From: Anaerolineae bacterium
GTDB taxonomy: Bacteria; Chloroflexota; Anaerolineae; 4572-78; J111
Reading direction: 5' to 3'
Length of the DNA: 64,000 bases
Assembly: GCA_023382535.1 (NCBI GenBank)
Contig: JAHDWA010000022.1
Location: forward strand, 62,001 to 126,000
In this document: piece by piece, positions 31,001-38,399 of the stretch
Layout: each line of letters opens with the position of its first letter
How positions within the stretch are numbered: the first letter of the stretch is position 1
Notes under the pieces: model-generated
Database searches by the model: none
The model's input: the letters and a program-made list of their open reading frames with translations, nothing else
What the model was told of the DNA's origin: nothing
Made by a program: the position numbers and the translations under genes

Positions 31001-31361
31001 TTTTGAGCGTGATACCCTCAAATTCGCGATTGCCACTAGTTTGAAAAATATCCAGCGCAATCTGGTACGCTTCTAACGCCCCCGAACGATTACCCTTTCC
31101 ATCACGGAGCCACCCCAAAGCCAGCGCGCAAAACCCCAAATCATCAGAGTTGGCAAAGGTTGCTTGCTCTCGATGGGCAATTCCGGCTTCCAAGAGGGGA
31201 ATGGCCTCGGCTGCTTTGCCACTGAGGAATAATGCAGTCCCCATTCTACATTGGACAGGGGAGGCGTCTTGCTTGAGGGGAGCAGCATAGATCGGCAAGT
31301 CATAAGCCAATATGAACACCACCACCAATATCAAAGTATAAGATCGTACCAGCCTCTTCAT
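28089..31361 (-). CDS. Exported TPR-CHAT protein
   Basis: 1090 aa. Start ATG 31361 with GGGAGG 7 nt upstream. Signal peptide MKRLVRSYTLILVVVFILAY..AAP. About 13 highly regular TPR units (GRYAEALESYQQALTIRREV) give a 120-bp DNA periodicity. CHAT has His947 (LHLAAHG) and Cys1002 (LSACET). It ends directly at YYWAAFVLSGDGG with no C-terminal helix, so it is expected to be secreted or anchored only by an uncleaved signal. It appears to be the first intact gene of the CHAT block; the region upstream is pseudogene. Confidence 0.88.
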   Translation of the reverse strand: MKRLVRSYTLILVVVFILAYDLPIYAAPLKQDASPVQCRMGTALFLSGKAAEAIPLLEAGIAHREQATFANSDDLGFCALALGWLRDGKGNRSGALEAYQIALDIFQTSGNREFEGITLKNIGEIYRTQAQYSEALASYQHALAIYQELGDRTEEGVARAGIGAIYEAQGRYTEALESLQEALAITREVDDRAGEGTALSNIGVVYDAQGRYAEALESYQQALTIRREVGDRAGEGVTLTGIGGVYEVQGRYVEALDSYRQALAIFREVGDRTGEAVALVGISGVYEARGRHAEALESLQQALAIRHEVGDRAGEGVTLNNIGEIYRIQGRYAEALESYRQALTIRREVGDRAGEGVTLNNIGLLYHAQGQYAEALESLQQALAIHREGGDRAGEGAVLNNIGGIYEAQGRYAEALANYQQAFAIVREVGYRAWEGISLNNIGEIHRVQGRYAEALESFQQALVIVHEIGDRAQEGATLNNIGAVYDAQEQYTKALDNYQQALVIVRETGNRVGEGTTLSNIGGIYAAQGRYAEALENLQRALIIVREVGDRAGEGTTLHNIGVVYAGQGWVAKALASYQQAIAVFETIRATAGSEAGRTGYIAQYISTYKAVVNLLYEQGEVEAAFFTTEQGRARAFLDSLATGQVQLTDSAAAELLAQEQELYVRRQALQENLVQAQAAQPPEPEIVAALKAHLAEVDAAYAAVLAAIAGRSDELADLVLGRSQNIFGVSQVQPLLDEQTTLISYFVLKDKTLAFLISRDSFQTLVLEVSRAELDEQIRYFRDFANVDEVPPESLVTLYNWLINPLKPYLITPHLAIIPHNILHYLPFAALTDGQRYLIDDYTLTTLPSASSLSFIQQNARQTAKALTSSPTRLLVLGNPATGDFDTTASFSATRDQLGSLPYAEKEAKAIAELFGVKPLVGEDATETAVRKQASQANILHLAAHGKFNPITPLNSLIALAPDNPISEIEDPQTVDGWLTVGEVYGLDLKKTDLVVLSACETNLGDLSEGDELVGLTRAFMFAGTPSVIASLWNVEDEATSLLMERFYTHLKDGIGKAEALRQAQLEVREKDPNPYYWAAFVLSGDGG

Positions 31362-31440
31362 TCCCTGGCCTCCCGTATCTTTACATCCCTACTTTCCAGT
31401 TTAGTTTCTCCCATCTCATCCACCATTCCGCCCTCAATGC

Positions 31441-32160
31441 TTAATTGGCTTCATTTACCCGCACTGATCGCCATTGCCATAGTACTACACCCAACAGCGC
31501 CAACGGTCACATCAGGCCAAGACAACTTCCACTCGTCTCCTTCTCTTCGGCCACAGGTTTCGGCATAAGGGGTGTCGCTTCCAGGGGAACAGAAGACGGT
31601 TAGGTCGTCTGTTCGCCATTCTCCTTTAGCGCCGTCGGTTGTATAGGAGTCACTTCTCCTCCATCCCCTGGTAGCGCAAACATCGACCAGTAGTAGAGAT
31701 GGGAATACTATTCCCGAGACTTCCGATGGGTTTGGCGCAGAGCATTGCCCATTCCATGGCGGAGGTGGGTGTAGAAGCATTCTATCAGGAGCAATGTAGC
31801 TTAGTCCTCCACATTCCACAGGCGGCGATGATACTAGGCGTACTAGCGAAGATAAAGGCAGGGTCAATCCGACAATATCGTCCTTAGTAGTGATGCACAA
31901 GCCAGTTTGCACACTAATAGTCTGCATAGGCCTCAGCGTAACGTGCTTGGATTTCATAGAGGTCCCTGATGTGATTCAAGCTCGATTCCACCCTGGCCTT
32001 GTCGCCCCCTTTAGGGACAGCAACCAGAGATTACTATTAGTTTCTAATGCTTAAATATATCGTCCTTGAGTTACATACATGTTGCTAATGCTTATCAAAG
32101 TAACGCTTGCTTCGCCTTGATTCACTATCTGGCACCGGATGGCCCATGCCTCTTGATATT
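31441..32160 (-). pseudogene. TPR-CHAT pseudogene B, same internal deletion as pseudogene A
   Basis: Minus-strand reading with several frameshifts and stops: TPR piece (SISNMYVTQGRYI, SLKGATRPGWNRA), the same junction as pseudogene A into late CHAT (VQTGLCITTKDDIVGLT), then YYWSMFALPGDGGEVTPIQP. Its tail (SSVPLEATP, PVAEEKETSGSCLGL, LLGVVLWQW) aligns with the tail of the intact gene at 17265-20216. It ends at the TAA at 31441-31443. No coding capacity remains. Confidence 0.75.
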
Positions 32161-32170
32161 TCTGCAATGG

Positions 32171-33253
32171 TTACGTATTCATCCTCCATCCCCCGACAAC
32201 ACAAACGCTGCCCAGTAGTATGGATTGGGATACTTCTCTCTCAACTCCAACTGCGCCTGCCGCAGCGCCATACTGGATATCATGTCCTGGCGGCCCAATG
32301 TCCGAGGCTGAAGTGAGTAGCAGTTCTTTCATCTCGGCAACGGTTAGTTTTGGATTTACGGACCAAGCTAACGCTGCTACACCAGCAACATAGCCCGCTG
32401 CCAAACTCTCACTGTGCCAGGGTTGATAAACTGCCTTAGGCCAGGTACCAGCACCATCTTCAGCTGGAGCACAGATGAAATTTGTCCCTTCTTTATTAGG
32501 AGAGGAGGAAATTGGCGGCCCGAGGTTTAACTCATTCATTTGTACATGAGCCAGTCCGCGGACAACCAATACTCCATGTTCGTCCGCCAAAATGGACATC
32601 CCCTTGCCTTGACCATCAAGGTTACTCATTACTACAAAGACACCACGTTCCTCATTGTATCTAACAGCCTCATGATATTCTTCTGAATAGAATGGGAAAT
32701 CGACGGTCAGTACCAAGATATCTGCACCATAATCTCCAGAAAAATAGATAGCCTCTATTGTATCTCTCCAACTTGCTTCGCCTTTATCATTAAACACTTT
32801 AAGAGGCAAAATTCTCGCTCCCCATGAAACCCCTGCAATACCAGAAAAGTTATTAGTATCGGCTGCCACAATTCCAGCTAGTAAACTCCCCAGGCCACTC
32901 TGATCATTTTGAGGAGCAGCAGTGTCATCATTTACAAAGTCGTAACCTTGTAACAGCTTAGACTTCAATTCTGGATGATTCGATTCCACTCCAGCGCTGA
33001 GAATAGCAATAACCGTATTGGTAACGCCTGTAGTGATACTGCACGCCTCTGGTGCCTTTATCGCATACAAGCCCCATTGAAGAGGAAAATATGGATCGTT
33101 TGGAACTAAGCGTGTAGACTCCAAGGACGTGCCCGTAGGATCAGCCGTTAAAATGTGCCCACCTGCCGTAACTAAAAAAACTGCAACTATACCGGCAGTG
33201 GCTATAAAAAAGGCCACCACAAGCTTAAATAAGCGACGCAACTTCCTGTTCAC
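32171..33253 (-). CDS. Subtilisin-like (S8) pseudoprotease, 3' end replaced by a CHAT remnant
   Basis: 360 aa. N-terminal membrane segment/signal at about 10-31, then an S8 fold (DPYFPLQWGL, VESNHPEL, GIAGVSWGARILPLKV, AAGYVAGVAALAWSVNPKLT). The catalytic Asp of the VxxIDTGV motif is Ser86 (AILSAGV) and the catalytic His of HGTHVAG is Leu124 (LGSLLAG); only the Ser position (S283 in SESLAAG) is kept. After residue about 329 (HDIQYG) the frame runs out of phase into a CHAT tail: in another frame 32179-32268 reads ALRQAQLELREKYPNPYYW..SGDGG. So the protein is catalytically dead by sequence and truncated near its natural end. An IS5 element lies 165 bp upstream of its start. It may be a pseudogene or a binding-only homologue. 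Confidence 0.7.
   Translation of the reverse strand: MNRKLRRLFKLVVAFFIATAGIVAVFLVTAGGHILTADPTGTSLESTRLVPNDPYFPLQWGLYAIKAPEACSITTGVTNTVIAILSAGVESNHPELKSKLLQGYDFVNDDTAAPQNDQSGLGSLLAGIVAADTNNFSGIAGVSWGARILPLKVFNDKGEASWRDTIEAIYFSGDYGADILVLTVDFPFYSEEYHEAVRYNEERGVFVVMSNLDGQGKGMSILADEHGVLVVRGLAHVQMNELNLGPPISSSPNKEGTNFICAPAEDGAGTWPKAVYQPWHSESLAAGYVAGVAALAWSVNPKLTVAEMKELLLTSASDIGPPGHDIQYGAAAGAVGVEREVSQSILLGSVCVVGGWRMNT
32179..32270 (-). pseudogene. CHAT C-terminal tail fragment fused to the subtilisin-like gene
   Basis: About 30 codons matching the end of the CHAT family (ALRQAQLELREKYPNPYYWAAFVLSGDGG pattern) with its own TGA at 32179-32181, in a different frame from the subtilisin-like gene into whose 3' end it is joined at about 32268. 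Confidence 0.75.
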
Positions 33254-33417
33254 CTAACAATATCCTGTAATAATTGATTAGATTTCCCTTTAGTATTCTC
33301 AATGACATTGAATAACCGCATTTCAAGGTTAGGGTCGTGGAAATTGTAAAAGTCGTAAAGGATTTTTTTATAGCAGGCTGTCTACTTCGCCAGCAGCCCT
33401 ACCAACCCCATCGGCGA

Positions 33418-34285
33418 CTAGAGCGTGTTATGAACTTAGGGTCATAAGATGAACGGCCTGTTTGAGCATCACAATCGCAAAAGCCAAGAAATGCAAGCCG
33501 GCCAAGGTTTCGGGCAGGCGTTCATAGTCTCGGGCCAGTCGACGAAAACGGGCCGCCCAGGCGAAACTACGTTCGACCACCCAACGCTTGGGCAGCAGCA
33601 CGAAGCCATTCTTGGCCTGGGGCAATTTGACGACAATCAGGTCAATGCCATGCTCGGCGGCCTCCTGAGCAGCCGGGTCACCGGTGTAACCTTGATCGAC
33701 AAAGGCGACTTTGACCGAATCACCCGTCGCTTCTTGGACCTGTTGAGCCAGTTCACCCACCTGGGCACGTTCTTGTTCGTTGGCCGGGGTGACATACAAC
33801 GCCAGCAAGTGGCCCAAGGTATCCACGGCGATATGAGTTTTGCTACCCTTTTTGCGTTTATGACCATCGTAGCCGGCCCGCTGACCACTTTCCGGGGTCG
33901 ATTGCAGCGTTCGGCCATCGAAAATCGCCGCCGACGGTTGGTCTGTTCGACCCGACGCCAGACGCAACAGCACCCGCAAATCGTGGACCATCGCTTCGAA
34001 GACACCGACAGCCATCCAGCGCTGGGTCTGTTGATAGACCGTGTACCACGGCGGCAGGTCGTTGGGCATCATCCGCCAAGCCGCCCCGGCTCGCACCAGC
34101 CAGCGCAAGCCGTTGAACACTTCGCGCAACTCATGGTCTCGTTGCGGGGCATCTTCACGCATCAGGGTCAGGTAGGGGGCCGCGAAGGCCCATTCATCAT
34201 CACTGACATCACTGGGGTATGCTTTTCGTTCCATCTTATTAGCATACCCGGCTTGTCAAGTCTTAAAGTGCATAACACGCTCTAG
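33418..34285 (-). mobile_element. IS5-family insertion sequence with CTAG target duplication
   Basis: About 860 bp between TIRs AGCGTGTTATGaACTT (from 33422) and its complement (ending 34281, one mismatch in 16), flanked by CTAG on both sides (33418-33421 and 34282-34285). CTAG-type target duplication fits IS5-family elements. It sits just upstream of the subtilisin-like gene. Confidence 0.88.
33428..34234 (-). CDS. IS5-family DDE transposase
   Basis: 268 aa, full length for single-frame IS5 transposases. N-terminal DUF4096-like region (YPSDVSDDEWAFAAPYL, GLRWLVRAGAAWRMMPNDLP), then the DDE catalytic residues D106 (IFDGRTLQS), D180 (FVDQGYTG) and E221 (VVERSFAW) with the downstream Arg-rich helix. 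No frameshift is visible, so the IS may be active. A long plus-strand ORF over the same bases is an antisense shadow. Confidence 0.95.
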   Translation of the reverse strand: MERKAYPSDVSDDEWAFAAPYLTLMREDAPQRDHELREVFNGLRWLVRAGAAWRMMPNDLPPWYTVYQQTQRWMAVGVFEAMVHDLRVLLRLASGRTDQPSAAIFDGRTLQSTPESGQRAGYDGHKRKKGSKTHIAVDTLGHLLALYVTPANEQERAQVGELAQQVQEATGDSVKVAFVDQGYTGDPAAQEAAEHGIDLIVVKLPQAKNGFVLLPKRWVVERSFAWAARFRRLARDYERLPETLAGLHFLAFAIVMLKQAVHLMTLSS

Positions 34286-34549
34286 ATCTAACCGACCACG
34301 GAACGCCAGATCATCAAATTGGTTGAGTATACAGAGGGCATTATTTTCATTATACCCAAGTTTTTTACTGGTATTGCTGAGTTGATAGGATTCGACAGTC
34401 GATTCCTATGGTCTTGGTTTCCTCCTCTCCCATTTGATGCCTTTCAATATCTCGTAATTGACAATATCTCCAGCAGGTAGTCTAGAAGCGTATTTATCAT
34501 CTTTATAACTTTAGAACTTTGTCGGCTATTTCTTAAGCTCGGACATTCA
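34286..34549. other. Intergenic, nothing recognised except one imperfect palindrome
   Basis: 264 bp of AT-rich sequence between the IS and the HTH gene. One near-palindrome (GGATTCGAC/GTCGATTCC, about 34391-34409) is visible. No ORF of note. Confidence 0.4.
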
Positions 34550-34789
34550 TTAGAAAAAAAGTGGGGCAAGAATGAGAAATTCTTGCCCCCGTGAGTTATT
34601 TCTTTTCAATTTTTGCTTCACCTTTTGCGCTTCTAGCCAGACATCAAGCTCCGCTCGACGAAAGCACCAGATCTGACCTAATTTTATCGCTGGCAGCTCC
34701 CCTTTCTGAGCCACATCATATATCGTTGACTGATTTAGTTGCAGGTACTTTACAACCTGCCCCCCACTCATTAATTGCTCATTTTCCAT
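34550..34789 (-). CDS. Excisionase-family helix-turn-helix protein
   Basis: 79 aa. The pattern MSGGQVVKYLQLNQSTIYDV..GELPAIKLGQIWCFRRAELDVWL is the MerR-like/excisionase (HTH_17) DNA-binding domain found in small regulators and mobile-element accessory genes. The start is ATG 34789 with AAGGAGAGG 9 nt upstream. The last 14 codons are read out of an intrinsic terminator hairpin. It lies among several transposons; no integrase is nearby, so the partner is unknown. Confidence 0.75.
   Translation of the reverse strand: MENEQLMSGGQVVKYLQLNQSTIYDVAQKGELPAIKLGQIWCFRRAELDVWLEAQKVKQKLKRNNSRGQEFLILAPLFF
34553..34589 (-). terminator. Rho-independent terminator inside the HTH gene's 3' end
   Basis: Perfect 11-bp stem (34563-34573 with 34579-34589, 5-nt loop) followed on the minus strand by CTTTTTTT. 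It overlaps the last codons of the HTH gene, whose stop lies just past the T-tract. Confidence 0.85.
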
Positions 34790-34840
34790 TCGGTCATACC
34801 TCTCCTTAGGAGAAATAAGCTCTTAGAGAAAGTTACCTTT

Positions 34841-35005
34841 ACAATTGGAAAAATGTGTCCTGTTTCCTAACATCTTGCACAATTTAAAAACGGCAAATTG
34901 TGCAGATTGGGGGTCAATAAACCGGATAATCAGCGCAATTACGCAGTTTTTCAAAATCGCGTAATGTGCAACATCTTAGGGAACAGGACAACAATTGGAA
35001 AAATG
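34841..35005. mobile_element. 135-bp palindromic mini-element with 26-bp TIRs and 15-bp direct repeats
   Basis: TIRs at 34856-34881 and 34965-34990 match at 23 of 26 positions and begin TGTCCTGTT, i.e. TGT...ACA ends. They are flanked by exact 15-bp direct repeats ACAATTGGAAAAATG (34841-34855 and 34991-35005). The interior has nested hairpins (TGCACAATTT/AAATTGTGCA; ATTACGC/GCGTAAT) and no ORF. This is the anatomy of a MITE. The unusually long target duplication recalls IS1202/ISTde1-type elements, from memory only. Confidence 0.75.
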
Positions 35006-35434
35006 AAGAAGAAATAAGTTTTCGAAGGAGGTAATGGATTCGCTGATTGATGAGAGAAAAAATAAAAGGACCGGGAGTCGAAGTCAAGGTCTGAAACAAA
35101 CAAAAATTGTGTCTCTAGAATATCATAAGCTCCAGTAACTATCAATAGGCTTTTTTTACATCTAGCAGGGTGTCACGGAGAACACTTCGCGCCGAAAATT
35201 ATTCGCCAAATCGCTACTATTATAGTATCAATATGGGTTCATACATTGGCAAAAGCCATAAAAACCGAAACTATCGGGCAAGTCTCTTCTCTCCGACAAA
35301 CTTCTAGAAGACGATGATACCGAACAATAAGCAACGAGGTGGTATTAAGGTAGCATAAAAGTTCATATCATTATAACATGTAATTGCATTCGAAATATTT
35401 CAATTTTTATTCGGTTTGCAATAATTCTGAATCA

Positions 35435-35978
35435 ATAAGTGTGACTTCAACGATAGTTTGGCCGCCGCGTAATCTTAAGTGAAACAATGATGATACTAAC
35501 ATCGCATAAACCGCTCTTGTCATATCTTGTGACCAATGCAGTAGTCCATACACAAATTTTCGCTTAGAAAAGGGAAAAGAGTTCATTCTTTGTGTGCATT
35601 ACGGTTCCATAAGGCTACTTGATCTGCTCTGTTTGGCCGTGCGATGTTAGTAACATCGCACCTGAGCCTTAAAGAATCTTAGCTGCCATACTATGCTTTG
35701 AATCTGCCCCGGCCAAACTATGCTTGCAGAAAGTCAGACCAGATTTTGGGAGCAGTCAGGCATAGATTGAAGCAATTGACTCCGGCCAGCGACCCTATTT
35801 CAATAGGTTTCCCTTTGACACGGCGCAAAATCGTTTACAAATGGTCGTTTGGGCGGATCAATACCTGTTGGTTGTCATCAAGAGCATCAAATGCTGAGAT
35901 CAGGTTATAATGGACTTTCGGCCACACTATGCTTGTATTTTAGACTATCGGCCAAACTATGCTTGAAGTGACAATAAG
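35435..35978. mobile_element. 534-bp non-autonomous Tn7/Tn5053-like element with 5-bp target duplication
   Basis: Ends at 35440 and 35973 are 25-bp inverted repeats matching at 22 positions (TGTnACTTCAAnnATAGTTTGG), with TGT...ACA termini, flanked by the exact 5-bp repeat ATAAG (35435-35439 and 35974-35978). The right end carries four same-orientation copies of a 16-bp motif (consensus CGGCCAAACTATGCTTG) at about 35683-35699, 35710-35726, 35919-35935 and 35949-35965; the left end has one. Terminal TGT, 5-bp TSD and asymmetric arrays of end motifs are hallmarks of TnsB/TniA-type transposons. There is no transposase gene inside. Confidence 0.75.
35639..35661. repeat. Perfect 11-1-11 palindrome inside the Tn7-like mini-element
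   Basis: GTGCGATGTTA, one G, then TAACATCGCAC. The half-site TAACATCGCA recurs at 35497-35506. It looks like an operator or recombination site; function unknown. Confidence 0.7.
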
Positions 35979-36457
35979 AGATAACTCCAATTTGACCGGC
36001 TCATTTATCAGCGGTCACCACTGTTGAGACAGTACACGCTAGCACTATCTATGATGGTCGAGGCCAATACTGAACCTTGCAAGAAGGCTAAATGACCTTA
36101 ACCCACTACTGGCCTTTTGATGATTTGCTCTTTGTCGGAAAGACATGGCCTTCGCATTGGTTCATTTTGCAATATTAGCCTTTACTGACCTGGACTTATG
36201 TAGTCAAGAAACTGTCGGAAATCACCGAGATAACTTTGAACATTGGCTAACTCTCTATTTTGGAGCTAAAAATGAATTAACCCTTTATGCAGGTTTTTAT
36301 TTTGCCTTGATATTGGCCAACGAATTGTGGCAGATTGTCCTTGACCATATCGAGGTGTGGAACACCGATCAGGCTTAGATCATTATAGCTCTCGGTTCAT
36401 GCGAGGACCAAAGCCTAAACCAATGCTCCTAGCGTAAATATTCATAGTTGTATTTGA
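35979..36457. other. Intergenic, no supported gene
   Basis: A 77-codon plus ORF (36145-36378, hydrophobic centre) has only a weak GGAAAG before its ATG and no recognisable feature; I do not call it. Nothing else is seen. Confidence 0.3.
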
Positions 36458-36830
36458 TTACTTTCGAATAAGCGGTAGGAAGATATGCACACTGTCATTT
36501 TGCCTGTACTTGATGCGCGCGGCAAAAGAAACAGGACCTGCTGTCTTCCCGGATATAGTTACATCCTTGAGAAAAAAATTGGTGCTGTAGAAGCCAAAGT
36601 GCGCTGAGTGTAGGACCCCCAATAAATTGATTAGTCGAGGTTGATGAAATGTTTCCAATAAAATAAGATACCATGCTACACCATGAGGCCGTTAGCACAA
36701 TAGCGGCAGTCCAGTTAATAGTTTCAGCTGCAGAAATCAAACTCTGACTTTCAATGACGGGGAGTTGGTATCGTCGCCAAAGACAAATGTGAAGAGGTGT
36801 AAGATGGGTGCAGGACCACCATACCAACAG
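36458..36830 (-). pseudogene. Remnant of a surface beta-helix-type protein with the LPLI tail
   Basis: Two overlapping minus frames together look like the end of a parallel beta-helix surface protein: GNISSTSTNQF and GGPTLSAL in one frame, LKDVTISGKTAGPVSF and the terminal IFLPLIRK in the other. The last eight residues match the C-terminal tails of the giant surface proteins in this window. The frame change implies a broken gene. Confidence 0.45.
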
Positions 36831-37034
36831 GGCATCGACGTTAATGCACTCGTAGCCGTAGTACTGCTCCTATCAGGGAGTGAAGATATCATAATAATGA
36901 TTCCAAATGTCGTCGATTAGATCATATTAGGTTATTTGAGATTGTTTAGGAAATTGGTCAAATTACTGATTTCTTATTGCAGGCAGGTCATCCTAAACTA
37001 ACTCTTTGGAGTAGTGAAAAAAGATGACTAACAA

Positions 37035-38171
37035 TCAGGCAGTGGTCACTTTGTATCCGACTTCAGTTGATACTGCATCTTTTAGGTGCTTCGTTGAAGC
37101 ATCGGTTAAATTAGATGTCTCCCCTTTTTGTGAATTGTCGAAGGACCCCCAGTCCCTCGGTAAGGCCCAGTCAGGTTCTTTATCTCGCAGGGCCGCTTTG
37201 GTTACTACAGCATTGTCGAACGACTCTTCACTCGCTTTAGTCCACAAAACTCGATCCATACGCATGGACAGGATGGATTTAGCGTTATCGCTATAAACCC
37301 ACATATACTTGTTGTCTTTAGTGTTCTCCGTTTTGCCATCCGTAACGTCGAGTGGAGCAAAAATGTATCGTCGCACCCCGCTTGGCCCATTATAAAGCAC
37401 GATTAGCTTTTTCTTAGCTTTGATAGCCTCATGCACTCGCTTGATATTAGTCGCTATTCTGCCCCGGTCTGCCGGTTTTAATTTTATTTTCTCGGCCAAG
37501 TCAGTGCCGCTAGGGGGGGTAACAAAAATTTCCCGTACCCTGTAGTTGTTGTTGCCGATCTCAGCAATAACCCCAATGGTGTTTTTGCCGAATGCGAGCG
37601 AGGCTCCTTCACCAAAGCGATGCTTGATTACTTCAGAGTGTACCAGTCGCTGTCCAAGGGGCATGCCAATTAAGCGGGCTATATCACCGCCGCTGACCTG
37701 CTCTTGAGCGGTCATGATAGCGGCAAGGCGTTGGATATTTCTGTCCTCTGGTGCAACCTCCCCTTGAGCCACTTTGTTTGGAGAACCATTTTCCGGCGGA
37801 AGGGTGATAAAAACGTCCTGGATTCCATAGGTATCCTTCTGCCCATGGGTAAGAATACCCAGAGTACTATTTCCCACGGCCAAGCGGGCCTCCGGGCCAA
37901 AACGGTCTCCCAGGCCCTCCACAGCTTCTGCTTTCGGCTGATCCGGTTCCAACTCAAAAAGTTTGGCAACCTCACTTGCCGGGATGGTCGCTTTGGAATT
38001 TTTGAGCGTGAGGAGGCGGCGAACGTTGGCGGTTTCGCCGGAAAGTAATTCCGGCAACGATTCTTTTTGACTTGCTGTTACTTCGATAGCTGCCAGCTTG
38101 CTCGCTTGTTTAGGGATCCCATTTTGCCGAGCAATTTTCGTGGCTGCTTTTTGATTGTTATCACAGGACAT
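37035..38171 (-). CDS. WYL-like protein with a duplicated N-terminal domain
   Basis: 378 aa, no signal peptide. Two tandem copies of a roughly 70-residue domain lie at about 60-130 and 150-225 (first copy IPASEVAKLFEL...FGPEARLAVGNSTLGIL...QDVFITLPP; second SGGDIARLIGMP...FGEGASLAFGKNTIGVI...REIFVTPP). Residues about 245-325 resemble a WYL domain (KAKKKLIVLYNGPSGVRRYI, KYMWVYSDNAKSILSMRMDR). WYL domains often sense ligands in transcription regulators and defence proteins, but the usual N-terminal wHTH is not evident here. It is the last gene of the minus-strand surface cluster. Its function is not recognised. Confidence 0.6.
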   Translation of the reverse strand: MSCDNNQKAATKIARQNGIPKQASKLAAIEVTASQKESLPELLSGETANVRRLLTLKNSKATIPASEVAKLFELEPDQPKAEAVEGLGDRFGPEARLAVGNSTLGILTHGQKDTYGIQDVFITLPPENGSPNKVAQGEVAPEDRNIQRLAAIMTAQEQVSGGDIARLIGMPLGQRLVHSEVIKHRFGEGASLAFGKNTIGVIAEIGNNNYRVREIFVTPPSGTDLAEKIKLKPADRGRIATNIKRVHEAIKAKKKLIVLYNGPSGVRRYIFAPLDVTDGKTENTKDNKYMWVYSDNAKSILSMRMDRVLWTKASEESFDNAVVTKAALRDKEPDWALPRDWGSFDNSQKGETSNLTDASTKHLKDAVSTEVGYKVTTA

Positions 38172-38399
38172 ACTTTAATCTTATCCTTTTCTTTATGGCG
38201 CAAACTGTAGATGTTCTTTTGCTCGATCCGGTTCAAAAGTTCTCACGCCAGGTCTCAGCCCTTTTCGCGTTTCTGAGTGGGTTTGCCGCCATTCCTACTG
38301 TGCCTATTGCATCTCAAGAATCCGTGTGGTTTAGTTATTGACATCAACAACGGAAAGACATTTATGGAAGGAACCGCTTGGGAGAGGTTTCATCCAAGT
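38172..38399. other. Intergenic region upstream of the WYL-like gene
   Basis: 228 bp between the M23 peptidase gene and the WYL-like gene; it presumably carries the latter's promoter. No clear -35/-10 pair or hairpin was identified. Confidence 0.4.

Noticed and set aside
6748..31361. Type III-E CRISPR (Craspase) TPR-CHAT
   Set aside because: No Cas7-11/gRAMP gene or CRISPR repeats nearby, and the proteins carry export signals.
33449..34285. 278-codon plus-strand ORF inside the IS5 element
   Set aside because: Antisense to a complete DDE transposase with intact catalytic residues; it runs through the right TIR.
36145..36378. 77-codon plus-strand ORF
   Set aside because: Weak start signal, no recognisable family and situated among mobile-element debris; kept only as an intergenic note.
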